The notes under the pieces are model-generated. The model was not told the origin of the DNA. It did no database searches and was given only the letters and a program-made list of their open reading frames with translations. Below are positions 1 to 9,287 of a stretch of DNA of 17,179 bases, piece after piece. A program made the translations under genes and the position numbers. Within the stretch, counting starts at the first letter, position 1. Every line of letters begins with the position of its first letter. Origin of the DNA: Zarea fungicola (lineage: Eukaryota; Ascomycota; Sordariomycetes; Hypocreales; Cordycipitaceae); the NCBI GenBank assembly GCA_900169235.1, contig FWCC01000540.1:1-17179 (forward strand). Reading direction: 5' to 3'.

Positions 1-27
1 GGCGACCCGCTTGTTCGGGCGACCCGC
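1..27. repeat. Direct repeat of GGCGACCCGC
   Basis: The 10-mer GGCGACCCGC occurs at 1-10 and again at 18-27, giving a 17-base period. It is a GC-rich patch at the window edge, directly next to the AT-rich minisatellite. It may be the end of a larger repeat that lies outside the window; no terminal inverted repeat or target-site duplication can be recognised here. Confidence 0.6.
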
Positions 28-39
28 CTATCAACCACG

Positions 40-115
40 TTAACTATATGATGTGTCATTAACTATATAATGTGTCGTTGACTGTATAATGTGTCATTGA
101 CTGTATGATGTGTTG
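40..115. repeat. 19-bp minisatellite, four tandem copies
   Basis: Four head-to-tail copies of a 19-base unit with consensus TTRACTRTATRATGTGTCR lie at 40-58, 59-77, 78-96 and 97-115. The copies differ mainly by A/G transitions at fixed positions, and the last copy ends in TTG instead of TCR. The array is directly visible; its function is unknown. It could be the inner edge of a transposon or of a satellite that continues to the left. Confidence 0.85.
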
Positions 116-291
116 TCTAAAAGTGGCGGCACTGTCAATTTTGTGAGTCCTTCTATGAAAGGAAAATGTATTTCAAATAAACAAACTTTAACATATGCGA
201 TTTGGAACAGACAAAGTTTTCCAGTTCCAGGAGAACTCTGCTCTACTTACGACTCAAAATCACTGCCAACATTCTGACTACGAAAAAATGT

Positions 292-728
292 ATGCGTTCC
301 TTTCATTCATCCGAGTCTATTGAATCTATCGGATTATACGTAGAACCGGCTCAAAACAATCTACATGTGCTTGCTGAAAAAGCCGAGGGCAATTTTGTAC
401 CCACGGGTGTATTCCTCCTTGACTCTCGGGTCAGAGAGATCGCCACGTACAGTTATCCGACCATGTACCTGACAGCTGAACGTTTCGACGTGATGCGGTA
501 ATTGAGACTCTTCTCAAAGCCGACACATCGTCAGAAGGATCTTCACCTGATGCCATTAATATGTATAGAACCAAGATGGACTTGGCCGCCTCGGGGTTAA
601 TCACGGCTGAGTGAAGACCAGCTGCAACTGTAATGGGGTTGGAGGAGGATGAGCAAGCAGATAATTCATGGAGACTCGTTGATTGGTCTAGAGATGAGAA
701 TGAGGAGGTTTTTGGCAGCCTGGTTTGA
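292..728 (+). other. Possible decayed reading frame, unrecognised
   Basis: A 69-codon frame opens with ATG at 292 and stops at 499-501. An overlapping frame, shifted by one base, runs from 480 to 728 and is interrupted only by TGA at 612-614; its second half is acidic and ends at TGA 726-728. Together they could be one old gene broken by a frameshift and a nonsense change. I recognise no domain in either part, so this rests only on the length and tone of the two frames and may be chance. Confidence 0.2.
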
Positions 729-2166
729 GGTTTGACTGCCAGCTGAGCTGATTGACGCATCTTTGCGTAAAAAGGCTCCTTGACTCGGAATTAACATGGC
801 CATTGTAAGTGTAGTCGCTATATTTTATACTTCTCACTTAAACGCCAGATATTTATCCCTTTTTATGGCTCAACTAACAGGATTGGACACTTGCTTTCGC
901 TTGCCTAAAAGCACGATTGATTGCTTCCATGGACTGCGGACGGGCAGGTTGCATGATGTGGATAACTGTAATACCATTTACCTCCGCGGACGCGGCGTAA
1001 CGGATGTGGTGCTACAGGCCAGGACGGTGTACGGATTACGAATCTAGTAATTCGATGAGACGGATGGAAAGATGGACGATTGCGTGTGAGGAAAAGGACT
1101 TCTATTGGATAATTGATGAAGCGCACTCTAAATAATAGCCTTGCTCGTTTTAGTACGCCGTAGTGTTCGGTTTATAACTTACTGTTGTATCCCCTGGCAA
1201 TGGCCAGTTAACTTGCAATTCTCATCATCAAATTGACACCGCGACAATTACACAGAGTATGCGAAATCCGTGAGACAGTATCTGAGCCGAAAAATCTCAG
1301 AATTGAGGTATCTAGTGATATTCCAAGGAAGAGCCGACATTTCTCACTTAGCTCCGGCCGCCCTTGAGAGAGATTGAATCCGCCCCATGATTCGCTGCCA
1401 CCATTATTACGACCTTGCATCTAGATAGAATACGATGCCCGACAAAAAAGAGCCTCAACAATGGACTGTTCGTAATGTCGGGTGGGCATGTTGCGCGGTG
1501 CAAACATCGTCACTCTACCGCGCTTGCAGGTGTTTAAATTGTAACCCACAAGTTACTTGTGAAGACGAGGGTCTTGCCAAGGTGGCTATTGTGATCAAAA
1601 GTACTACGATCCAAGCCTCCAAACACGAGTTTCATATCCAGCGCAGTCAAGGATATATGATTCGCAACTAGTCCGAGAAAAAGAAAACCCTGATGCTCTC
1701 ACCAAAAACTGAGCGACTGGCAGCGAATTATCTTGAAGGGCGAGCTGTGTACTTGTTGCGCCAAAAAGTGGCCAGCCACAACCAAGGCTGGATTATTATC
1801 CCATTTCTGCTTGACAATACACCATGTGACTGCCTATTAATGTAGAAGACGCGGGTGATGGAATGATTTACGTTGAGAGAGTGTCCTGCTTCTCGGAGAC
1901 CCTGCATTTGGAAACTAGGTTGTTACAGTATAATAAAAGGTTGGCTCATTACCACATAGGCTATGTTCTGTTTTCTTCAGCTTTAATTTACTGCCATTAT
2001 TTATTAGAAAACTTTTTAGTACTTTTGCCTTTTCTATTTATTACGTCTCGTCCTATTCGCCCAGTTAATGTGTCTACTCGTAATTCCTAATACTCCCACT
2101 ATTATATTTTGTCACATTTATGCCAATTTCCGTTGTATTTCCGGAATTAATTGCTGGTAATTTTAA

Positions 2167-2190
2167 ATTTCATTTCATTTCATTTCATTT
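2167..2190. repeat. ATTTC microsatellite
   Basis: Pentanucleotide ATTTC is repeated four times and followed by a final ATTT, in an AT-rich stretch about 250 bases upstream of the GlnRS start codon. Simple-sequence tract; no function inferred. Confidence 0.85.
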
Positions 2191-2245
2191 ACTTCGAATG
2201 CTCTTGTTTCAAACTTGTGTAGAGATAGGGGCATTTCAGCTACAC

Positions 2246-2252
2246 TGACTCA
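2246..2252 (+). promoter_or_regulatory. Gcn4/CPC1-type site TGACTCA
   Basis: A perfect TGACTCA heptamer lies 185 bases upstream of the GlnRS ATG. In fungi this is the binding site of the bZIP activator Gcn4/CPC1/CpcA of general (cross-pathway) amino-acid control, a regulon that includes aminoacyl-tRNA synthetases. The heptamer is seen directly; its use is inferred from the site and the gene. Confidence 0.55.
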
Positions 2253-2304
2253 CCTGTGCAACCAGAATGAGGGGCATTGCCAACCCAAAAATCAGCCCCG
2301 CCAT

Positions 2305-2311
2305 TGAGTCA
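2305..2311 (-). promoter_or_regulatory. Second Gcn4/CPC1-type site (TGAGTCA on +)
   Basis: TGAGTCA, the reverse complement of TGACTCA, starts 59 bases downstream of the first site and 126 bases before the last base of the GlnRS leader. Two perfect copies so close together upstream of an aminoacyl-tRNA synthetase make cross-pathway control a reasonable inference. Confidence 0.55.
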
Positions 2312-2436
2312 AAGCCCCGCCAGGCCAACATCTCGTTTCTTCCACCCGTTTTTGAAACGCTATTCTGTAAAAGTATTACACGCGAACACGCGATTATCAC
2401 CGGTCAGAAACCTGAAAACCGTTCACAACAGCCAAA

Positions 2437-4442
2437 ATGGCGGACGAAATCGCCAAACCCATGGCTAAGCTCCAGCTGGATGAAGTAACAGGGGAGATGG
2501 TGTCCAAGGCGGAGCTAAAGAAACGCCAGCAGAAAAGAGCCAAGAAAGAAGCCCAGGAAAAGGCTCGCCAGGAGAAGGCGGCCGCTGGTCCTGCTGAGAA
2601 AAAGGCTGCACCTCCTCCAAAGGTGGAAGAAGTCATTGACCCGGAGGCAATCTTCAAACAGGGTTTCCTCGACGACGTATATAAGGAGCGGCCAGTTAAG
2701 AGCGTCATCACACGATTCCCACCCGAGCCCAATGGCTATCTCCATATCGGACATGCCAAAGCTATCGCTGTCAACTTTGGCTTCGCCAAATACCACGGTG
2801 GCGTAACCTACCTTCGATTCGACGATACAAATCCCGAAAAGGAGGAGGAAAAGTACTTTGATGCTATTCAGGATGTTATCAAGTGGCTTGGATTCGAGCC
2901 CTACAAAGTTACCTACTCAAGCGATAACTTCCAGAAGCTGTACGACCTAGCGGAGAAGCTGATCAACATTGGCAAAGCCTACGTGTGCTACTGCGAGGGT
3001 GAGTCACTGGCATGAACAGGACACCACCAAGTAGTTGCTCGTTTGCTAATAAAAACCAATCATAGATGCCGAGATTAAGCTTCAGCGCGGTGGCGAGAAG
3101 GGTGCTACCCCGCGATACCGCTGCAAGCACGCCGACCACACCCCCGAAGAGAACTTGTCCAAGTTCCGTGATATGCGCGACGGGAAATACAAGCCTCGCG
3201 AAGCGTTCTTGCGCATGAAGCAGGATATTACAGACGGCAACCCTCAGATGTGGGATTTGGCCGCCTACCGCATAAAGACGGAGACTCCGCACCATCGAAC
3301 AGGTTGGGACTGGAAGATTTACCCGACATACGACTTTACCCACTGTCTGTGCGATAGCTTTGAGGAGATTACACATTCGCTCTGCACCACAGAGTTTATT
3401 CTGAGCCGAGTTTCATACGAGTGGCTCAACAAGTCACTGGAGGTGTACGAACCGATGCAGAGAGAGTACGGCCGCCTGAACTTGACGGGCACAGTCCTTT
3501 CCAAGCGCAAGATTCTCAAGCTAGTAGAGGAGAAGATTGTCCGTGACTGGGATGACCCGAGACTATACACCCTTATTGGTATTCGTCGCCGTGGTGTTCC
3601 TCCCGGTGCCATTCTGGAATTTGTTAACGAGCTCGGCGTAACCACAAACATTACCACCATCCAGATCCACCGCTTTGAGCAGAGCATTCGCAAGTACCTT
3701 GAGAAGACGGTACCGCGCCTCATGATGATCCTGGACCCTGTCCCAGTCGTCATTGAGGATGCCGAAGAGATGGAGCTTGACCTTCCATTTTCTCCCAAGG
3801 ACCCCAAGATGGGATCGCACAAGGTCAAGTTTACAAAAACTGTTTACATTGACCGGTCAGATTTCCGCGAAGAGGACAGCAAGGACTATTTCCGCCTCGC
3901 TCCCGGCAAGTCTGTCGGCCTCCTTCAAGCGCCATACCCCATCAAGGCCACCTCCTTCACCAAGGACGAGACCACTGGCAAGGTTACAGAGATTCGCGCC
4001 GTCTTTGACAAGGAGCTGAAAAAGGCAAAGACGTATATCCAGTGGGTTGGAACGGCGGGCTCGCGACGAGTGGAGGTGCGCATTCACAACCCTCTGTTCA
4101 AGTCGGAGAAGCCTGATGATGCCGAGGGTGGTTTCCTCAACGACTTGAACCCTGAGAGCGAGGTCGTCTATACTGATGCTCTGATTGAGGCGGGCTTTGA
4201 TGAGGTGAAGCGTCGCGCTCCATGGCCAGAAGCGGCTGGTGAGAGCGAGCTTGGCAAAGGCGGGCCAGAGAGTGTGCGCTTCCAGGCCCTCCGCGTTGCC
4301 TACTTTGTGAGTTGATTCTACACGTTCTTTGACTGGTTTCTATTACTAACGGCGGTTTCAGGCTATGGATTCGGATAGTACCGAGGAGAAGATTGTTCTG
4401 AACCGCATTGTGAGCTTAAAGGAAGATGCCGGAAAGAAATAA
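2437..4442 (+). CDS. GLN4: Glutaminyl-tRNA synthetase, cytosolic type
   Basis: Class I aminoacyl-tRNA synthetase that charges tRNA-Gln with glutamine for translation. Exons are 2437-2998, 3066-4306 and 4362-4442; introns of 67 and 55 nt have GTGAGT donors and GCTAAT or ACTAAC branch sites, and the splices keep frame to give 627 aa. Visible landmarks are FPPEPNG at residues 94-100, HIGH at 103-106 with the GlnRS-type continuation [17 protein letters not shown], and the KMSKS-class loop LSKRK at 332-336. The C-terminal third fits the GlnRS anticodon-binding beta-barrels. These motifs separate it from GluRS. The start has a good context (A at -3, G at +4). The first ~60 residues are a lysine-rich helix of the kind seen in eukaryotic LysRS; the ~200-residue N-terminal domain of yeast Gln4 is not present. 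The symbol is that of the yeast orthologue. Confidence 0.95.
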
Positions 4443-5413
4443 AGGGTGCTGCATAGTATGTGGGGTTAAAAATGTAGCAAAAGAGCAATGTTTCATAATG
4501 ACCATACAAGCGGTAGCGCATGCATATCAATCACGATGACGAGATTGGAATCGAAGTTTGGACTGGGCGGCAGACCTCAGCCTGGGACCAACGACTACCT
4601 AGTGGGAAGAAGTGGCGTTTTTGCTGATAATGAAGAGCGGCGCACAGGTCTGGCACTGCACTGAAAGATGCAGTACATTTTAAAAAGATTAAAGATTCAA
4701 ATTATTAAACATGTCAAGATCCAGTCCGGTGTAGATAGGTTAGATACCTAAGCAGGTACCAAGGCAGGTAGGTAGGTTCAGGTCTCTGGACCGCGCTGGA
4801 AGACCGCGCTGCCGCCGGCGCGCACCGAGCGAGAAACCCACTGCGTGGCAGGCCATCGCAGACTTCGGCCGCAAGGCCGCCGCTCTCGGACAGCGGACAC
4901 CGATACCGTTTCCCAGCCGCGCGGAATTGCGCCTCAGACAGTAAGTGATGACAGCTAGTTGGTCCATATCAGAGAGATTCCACCGTAATTAGCCACATTA
5001 CTAAATAAATACTCTTTTAAAAGATATGTTTTGCAGACAATTGTGGATGCTTCTTTGTCCCGGTTGCCCCAAATCCGTTAGCCGCCCAGTTGGTCAGGCC
5101 GTGGGGAAAGCGACGGCATGCCACGACCGAACCACCAAGAAGCTGCAAAGAAGCAACCCCACCAGAGCTTATTCAAGCTTGGGGCTTCGACCCCTCCATT
5201 TGATGCAGATGCATAGATATCAGGCGAGACCACCCCATCTGTTCCACCTCGGTTTCGTTTCACTCTCTTCTTCCATCATCGCACACTTCTTCAACTTATT
5301 TGATACCTGTCCGTCTGGTTCATTACTCATTTCTCCACGATAACCTCTCGATTCGAATAATACACTCCTCACTGCCACAAATACAAAAATATATCTATAT
5401 ATACATAAACAGA
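4443..5413. other. Intergenic region GlnRS to SDR
   Basis: This holds the 3' end of the GlnRS transcript and the SDR promoter and leader. At 4728-4785 lies a tract of repeated AGGTA/TAGGT units. A GC-rich island follows at about 4785-4940, with GACCGCGCTG repeated at 4789-4798 and 4802-4811. From about 5240 to 5410 the plus strand is pyrimidine- then A-rich, as expected of a fungal leader. No protein-coding gene was recognised. Confidence 0.5.
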
Positions 5414-6407
5414 ATGGCTTCTGGACGTCTTGCAGGCAAGAACGCCGTCATCACTGGTGCCGCTGGGTAAGCCCGGAACAAATGTTGTTTTCGGTGTCTC
5501 TGTTATAATTGCTAACGTATTGCCTGCTCAAACAGTGGCATTGGTCTGGAGACATCTATCCTCTTTGCCAAGGAGGGTGCTAATGTTCTTATGTCGGACA
5601 TTTCCACTGAGGCCCTTGATAAGGCCCTCGCCAAGGTCAAGCAGCTGGTTCCCAACGCCGGCAAGATCGAGGTCCTGGTATGTCTGGCGCACTCCCTCAC
5701 CGCCTCGTTTCCTTTTTTGTTTATTCTACATAATTCTGATGTGTAAAACATTATAGAAATGTGACGTCTCCAAGGAGAGCGAGGTTCAGGCCATTGTCGA
5801 CGCCGTCGATGCTTGGGGCGGTCTGGACATTCTTTTCAACAACGCCGGCATCATGCACGCCAAGGACGACGACGCCGTCAACACTCCCGAGGCCATCTGG
5901 GACCTGACCCAAAACATCAACGTCAAGGGTGTCTGGTACGGCTGCAAGCACGCCGTCCTCTCCCTGCGCCGCAACAAGAAGACGCGCGCCTCCATCATCA
6001 ACACGGCCTCGTTCGTCGCCATCATGGGCGCCGCTACCCCGCAGCTCGCCTACACGGCCTCCAAGGGCGCCGTCCTTGCCCTCACCCGCGAGCTCGCCAT
6101 GGTCCACGCCCGCGAGGGCTTCCGCTTCAACAGCCTGTGCCCCGCGCCCCTCAACACCCCGCTCCTCCAGGACTGGCTCGGTGACGACCAGGCCAAGCGC
6201 AACCGCCGCGAGGTGCACTTCCCCACCGGCCGCTTCGGCGAGGCCATTGAGCAGGCCCACGCCGTCGTCTTCCTGGCCAGCGACGAGTCCAGCTTCGTCA
6301 ACGGCCATGACTTTGTCGTCGATGGCGGTTTGAGCAAGGCATATGTCACCGCCGAGGGCCCTGCCCCCGTCGCGCCCCAGAACAATGCCAGCAAGGACTC
6401 TCTGTGA
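5414..6407 (+). CDS. Short-chain dehydrogenase/reductase (classical SDR)
   Basis: NAD(P)-dependent oxidoreductase with a Rossmann fold; substrate unknown. Exons are 5414-5466, 5536-5677 and 5757-6407, with introns of 69 nt (GTAAGC donor, GCTAAC branch) and 79 nt (GTATGT donor); the product is 281 aa, normal for a classical SDR. Visible motifs: cofactor loop TGxxxGxG at residues 14-21; Asp39 at the end of the second strand, which usually means NAD(H) rather than NADP(H); NNAG at 93-96; catalytic Asn119, Ser150, and Tyr164-x3-Lys168. The first intron splits the cofactor loop. No signal peptide, membrane segment or peroxisomal C-terminus is seen (the protein ends in DSL), so a cytosolic place is likely. 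It converges on the methylisocitrate lyase gene, 314 bases apart; a shared pathway is possible but not shown. An AATAAA lies 32 bases past the stop. Confidence 0.92.
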
Positions 6408-6438
6408 AGCAGCATGTTGACAGGGCCGGAAAATAGAA

Positions 6439-6444
6439 AATAAA
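6439..6444 (+). terminator. Candidate poly(A) signal AATAAA of the SDR gene
   Basis: AATAAA lies in an A-rich stretch 32 bases after the SDR stop codon. Fungal poly(A) signals are loose, so this is only a plausible signal. Confidence 0.35.
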
Positions 6445-6721
6445 AGATAAAATAATCGAGATTAATTGGCAAAGAAACAATGCTACACATACACACAAAA
6501 AACATTTTAATATATTTTATGCTATTTACTTGATTTTATTCTGTGGTGACTGGCTAAAAAAATGCTAAGCAAAACTACAAACCCATCCAAAACTCCCGTC
6601 TATTTTGCTGTGACTAATTTGGCTGCTTCTTTATCATCTTGCTTCATGCTGCAATGTGATAATAAGCTAGATTGAACTGTTGGGCCTTCCATTTCACTAA
6701 AATAAAGGTTGAAAACAAAAT

Positions 6722-8606
6722 TTAATGAAACTGACCCTCGGTGTTGCCGTCGCCCATGCTCTTGCTGCTGGAACTACCGCTCTGAATCGCCCCCAGGATG
6801 CCATCAATGTACTTGGCGCCGCTCCATTTCTGGTGCGTCAGGACATCGCAGCCAAGCTCCTTCTCACGACGCTGGACGAGCTCAACGTAGGCCTTCATGC
6901 CGTCCGTCTTGAAGTTGCGGGCCAGGTCGGTCGAGATGGTGGCGGTCGAGTGCACACCGGCCAGGGAGACGAGCTGCAGGACGAAGCCCTCCTTGGCAAT
7001 GTCCCAAATAAACGACTTGAGTGTCTCGGCGGTGAAGCCATGGGCCATCCAGTTGAACGAGGGGGAGAGGTTGTAGACGAGGCCCTTCCCCGGGTAGACC
7101 TCGCGGACGGCGCGGGCGAGCTTGGTGGCCACCTCGACGTTGGGGTCGCCGGTCTCGACCCAGAGGAGGTCGGCATAAGGGCCAAAGGCAATGGCGCGCT
7201 TGGTCGCAGCCTCCATGCCCGCGCGGTAGTGGTAGAAGCCCTCGCGGGTGCGCGGCACGTCCCAGTTGAAATAGATGGGAGTCGTGGTATAGTGGTTGGC
7301 CAGGGCACGGCGTCTGGTAATGCCCATGTCGCGGTCGGCGGCGGTGGCGGCCTGGAACTCGGCAATCTTGTCCTCGCTGACGCCGTTTTTGCGCATGTGC
7401 GCGACGGCGGCCTCGTCAAAGGTTACGAGGTTCGTCTTGGCGACCCAGTCAGCCTCAAAGGCGTCAATCTCGGAGCCGGAGGCGCCCCGGGCCTCGAGCG
7501 ACTGAATCGTCTCCGCGAGAGGCTCGAGCGACGGGTCGCTGACGCCGAGGATGAACTCGTGATCGCGGACGTCAATGGCCGAGGAGATGAGCTTGCCAGA
7601 CTCGGAGTCGGTGCGGGCCAGGACGAGGTTCTCGCAGCCCATGACGTCCCACTGGAAGCGGGCGGCGTTGAGGCGGTTGATGTGCTCGCCTATGGGGACG
7701 AGTACCTTGCCTGCCAGGTGGCCGCATTTCTTGCCGCCATGCAGCTGGTCTTCAAAGTGAACGGCTGCCGCGCCATTCTCGGCGAAGAGCTTGGCAAGCT
7801 TGAGGACGGCGGAGAGGCCGCCATGCCCCGTGTCGCCATCGGCAATGATGGGACGCAGGTAGTCGGTGTAGGGCGTTTTGGCGCGCTCCTCGGCGGTCAT
7901 GGCACGGCGCGCATCCCACTGCTTGCGGTCATGCATGGACTGCGCCTTGGCGAGGCGCTGGACCTGGTTGGGGACCGTGTTGTAGGGGTAGTCGCCAAAG
8001 TCGGGAGAGACTTCGTTAGTGGTGGTGAGTAGCGACGAGCAAGCCCAGCCTGAGATGTAGAGGACTTCCTGGTGAGGGGCCTGCTGCGTCATCTGGACAG
8101 GGTCGACGGCGCCGACTATTCAAACAAGGAATAGTTAGCGGGCTAATTTCTGGGGAAGAAGTCGGGATTGGGGGCGAATGAAGCATACGTGTGTGGATTG
8201 GCTCGCCCTTGGACTCGCGCTCGCGAATCAGGTTAAACAGCTTCGTGGCCATGACTGAGCTGGGATATTTGATGGATTGCGTGCCACGCTTCGAGACAAT
8301 GTCGGCGGCGGTGTACGGACGTTTGATTCCAGCGTAGCGCGGCGATGACCACCAAGCCTCGACTTCCGTGATCTGAGCTTCGTACAGCGCATCCTCGGCT
8401 TCGCCCGCCTTTTGCGATTCGGGCAGCAGCTGGAAGGCGTCGGCTGGAGCAGACGCGGAGGCGTATGGGTTCGTGGGCGCCGACATGGTCGTGGTGGTGG
8501 TAATGGTTCGGATAGCCGCTGGGAATGGTGCAGTTCGGCGGGCAGCGTTGCTTGCAAGCAGGCTTGCTCGCTTTGGGATGGCTCTTGACAACGATCTTCG
8601 CATCAT
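6722..8606 (-). CDS. mclA: 2-methylisocitrate lyase, mitochondrial (ICL2/McL type)
   Basis: Cleaves 2-methylisocitrate to pyruvate and succinate, the last step of the methylcitrate cycle that removes propionyl-CoA, in the mitochondrial matrix. Exons are 8606-8189 and 8115-6722 on the minus strand. The 73-nt intron has a GTATGC donor and a GCTAAC branch site, and the splice restores the family motif IHTLGAVDPVQ. Product 603 aa. The first ~40 residues are rich in Arg, Ser and Ala without acids, a good mitochondrial presequence. The isocitrate lyase signature KKCGH is at 268-272 with catalytic Cys270; ADGDTGHGG near 231 supplies metal ligands. [15 protein letters not shown] and [18 protein letters not shown] match the yeast Icl2/fungal McL branch rather than glyoxylate-cycle isocitrate lyase. 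The C-terminus GQFH is not a peroxisomal signal. A true isocitrate lyase is the less likely alternative. Confidence 0.9.
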
Positions 8607-9287
8607 TGTAGCAACGGGTATATGTGCGTGTGCGTGCGGGAGGGGGTGGAGGGAATTGGCGCCAGAGGAGCAACGTGTCGCCTCTTTATTCTAACGCACA
8701 GCTGGAGGACTCGCAGATGGGAATGTTTTTGGGGTGGCGTCAGAGACGGTTATAACGGGAGAGACGGCGGCATTGTTGAATGAATTCAGCAAGCTACAGC
8801 CGAGGACAGCCGTGGCCGGAGGGCGGGGCAAATTTTGGCTGATAAATCCGGGCGATAACCGAGTGCGAAACTCGGGGGTGCGAAACAATAAGTAAACAAG
8901 GAGTTGCGCATGGTGCATCTGGCCAACTTGATTCGAGGAAGATAGATTTCATTTTTTTTGTCCTGTATCTGCATATATTTATCTATTGATGTTAAAATCA
9001 AATTTCTACTTATGACGGTGAAAGAGTGCACAGACACTCTTGAGCTCGAAGCATATAGTGTCAGCTAAGCTAATCCTTGCCCGTTAAACAATGATAGTAA
9101 ACAAAAAGGACAAGGAAAAATAACAACCCCCGCTGCCAATGAGACCTTCGCATCTTCATGGTCAGGATCAAAGGCAACGCGACTGGCTCGTTCAATTCTG
9201 CCAACCTGCCTCCGAAAATCTAGCTTTGAGGTGAAGAGCTACACGGCCTGGTCCTCTGCTCGTGGTAGGACTTCTCTTACTTGGTAG
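8607..9287. other. Upstream region of the methylisocitrate lyase gene
   Basis: No gene seen. The part nearest the start codon (8607-8930) is GC-rich and acts presumably as the promoter and leader of the minus-strand lyase. The minus strand shows a CCAAT at 8655-8659, about 50 bases before the ATG. Candidate carbon-control sites are listed separately. Beyond 8930 the sequence becomes AT-richer and runs into the NLR relic. Confidence 0.5.
8646..8828. promoter_or_regulatory. Candidate CreA and FarA/Ctf1 sites of the lyase promoter
   Basis: Three hexamers fit the CreA carbon-repressor consensus SYGGRG: GTGGAG at 8646-8651, CTGGAG at 8702-8707 and GCGGGG at 8823-8828. CCGAGG at 8800-8805 is the reverse complement of CCTCGG, the core bound by the fatty-acid regulators FarA/FarB/Ctf1. 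These motifs are short and occur by chance, but repression by glucose and induction by propionate or fatty acids would suit a methylcitrate-cycle gene. Confidence 0.3.

Larger units (their letters stand above)
116..2245. other. Gene-poor stretch, no intact gene recognised
   Basis: No reading frame here carries a recognisable domain or a convincing exon-intron structure. The longest frames are under about 110 codons, overlap on both strands and show no family motif. One stretch (292-728) looks like a decayed frame and is listed separately. The segment 1920-2200 is T-rich and contains an ATTTC microsatellite just before the GlnRS promoter. Confidence 0.5.

Noticed and set aside
1435..1671. 78-codon frame with several Cys
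   Set aside because: Cys spacing fits no zinc-binding pattern I know, and there is no neighbouring exon. Chance frame more likely.
2267..2488. Upstream ORF overlapping the GlnRS start out of frame
   Set aside because: Its ATG lies between the two CPC1 sites, so it is probably upstream of the transcription start. No sign that it is in the mRNA.
4535..4620. B-box-like ACTTCGATTCC on the minus strand
   Set aside because: Neither T stem nor acceptor stem can be formed around it.
5751..6308. 185-codon minus-strand frame
   Set aside because: Shadow of the third SDR exon; low-complexity product caused by GC-rich codon bias.
6725..8032. 435-codon open frame on the plus strand
   Set aside because: It is the antisense shadow of the methylisocitrate lyase exon, whose minus-strand product has clear family motifs. 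The plus-strand product has none.
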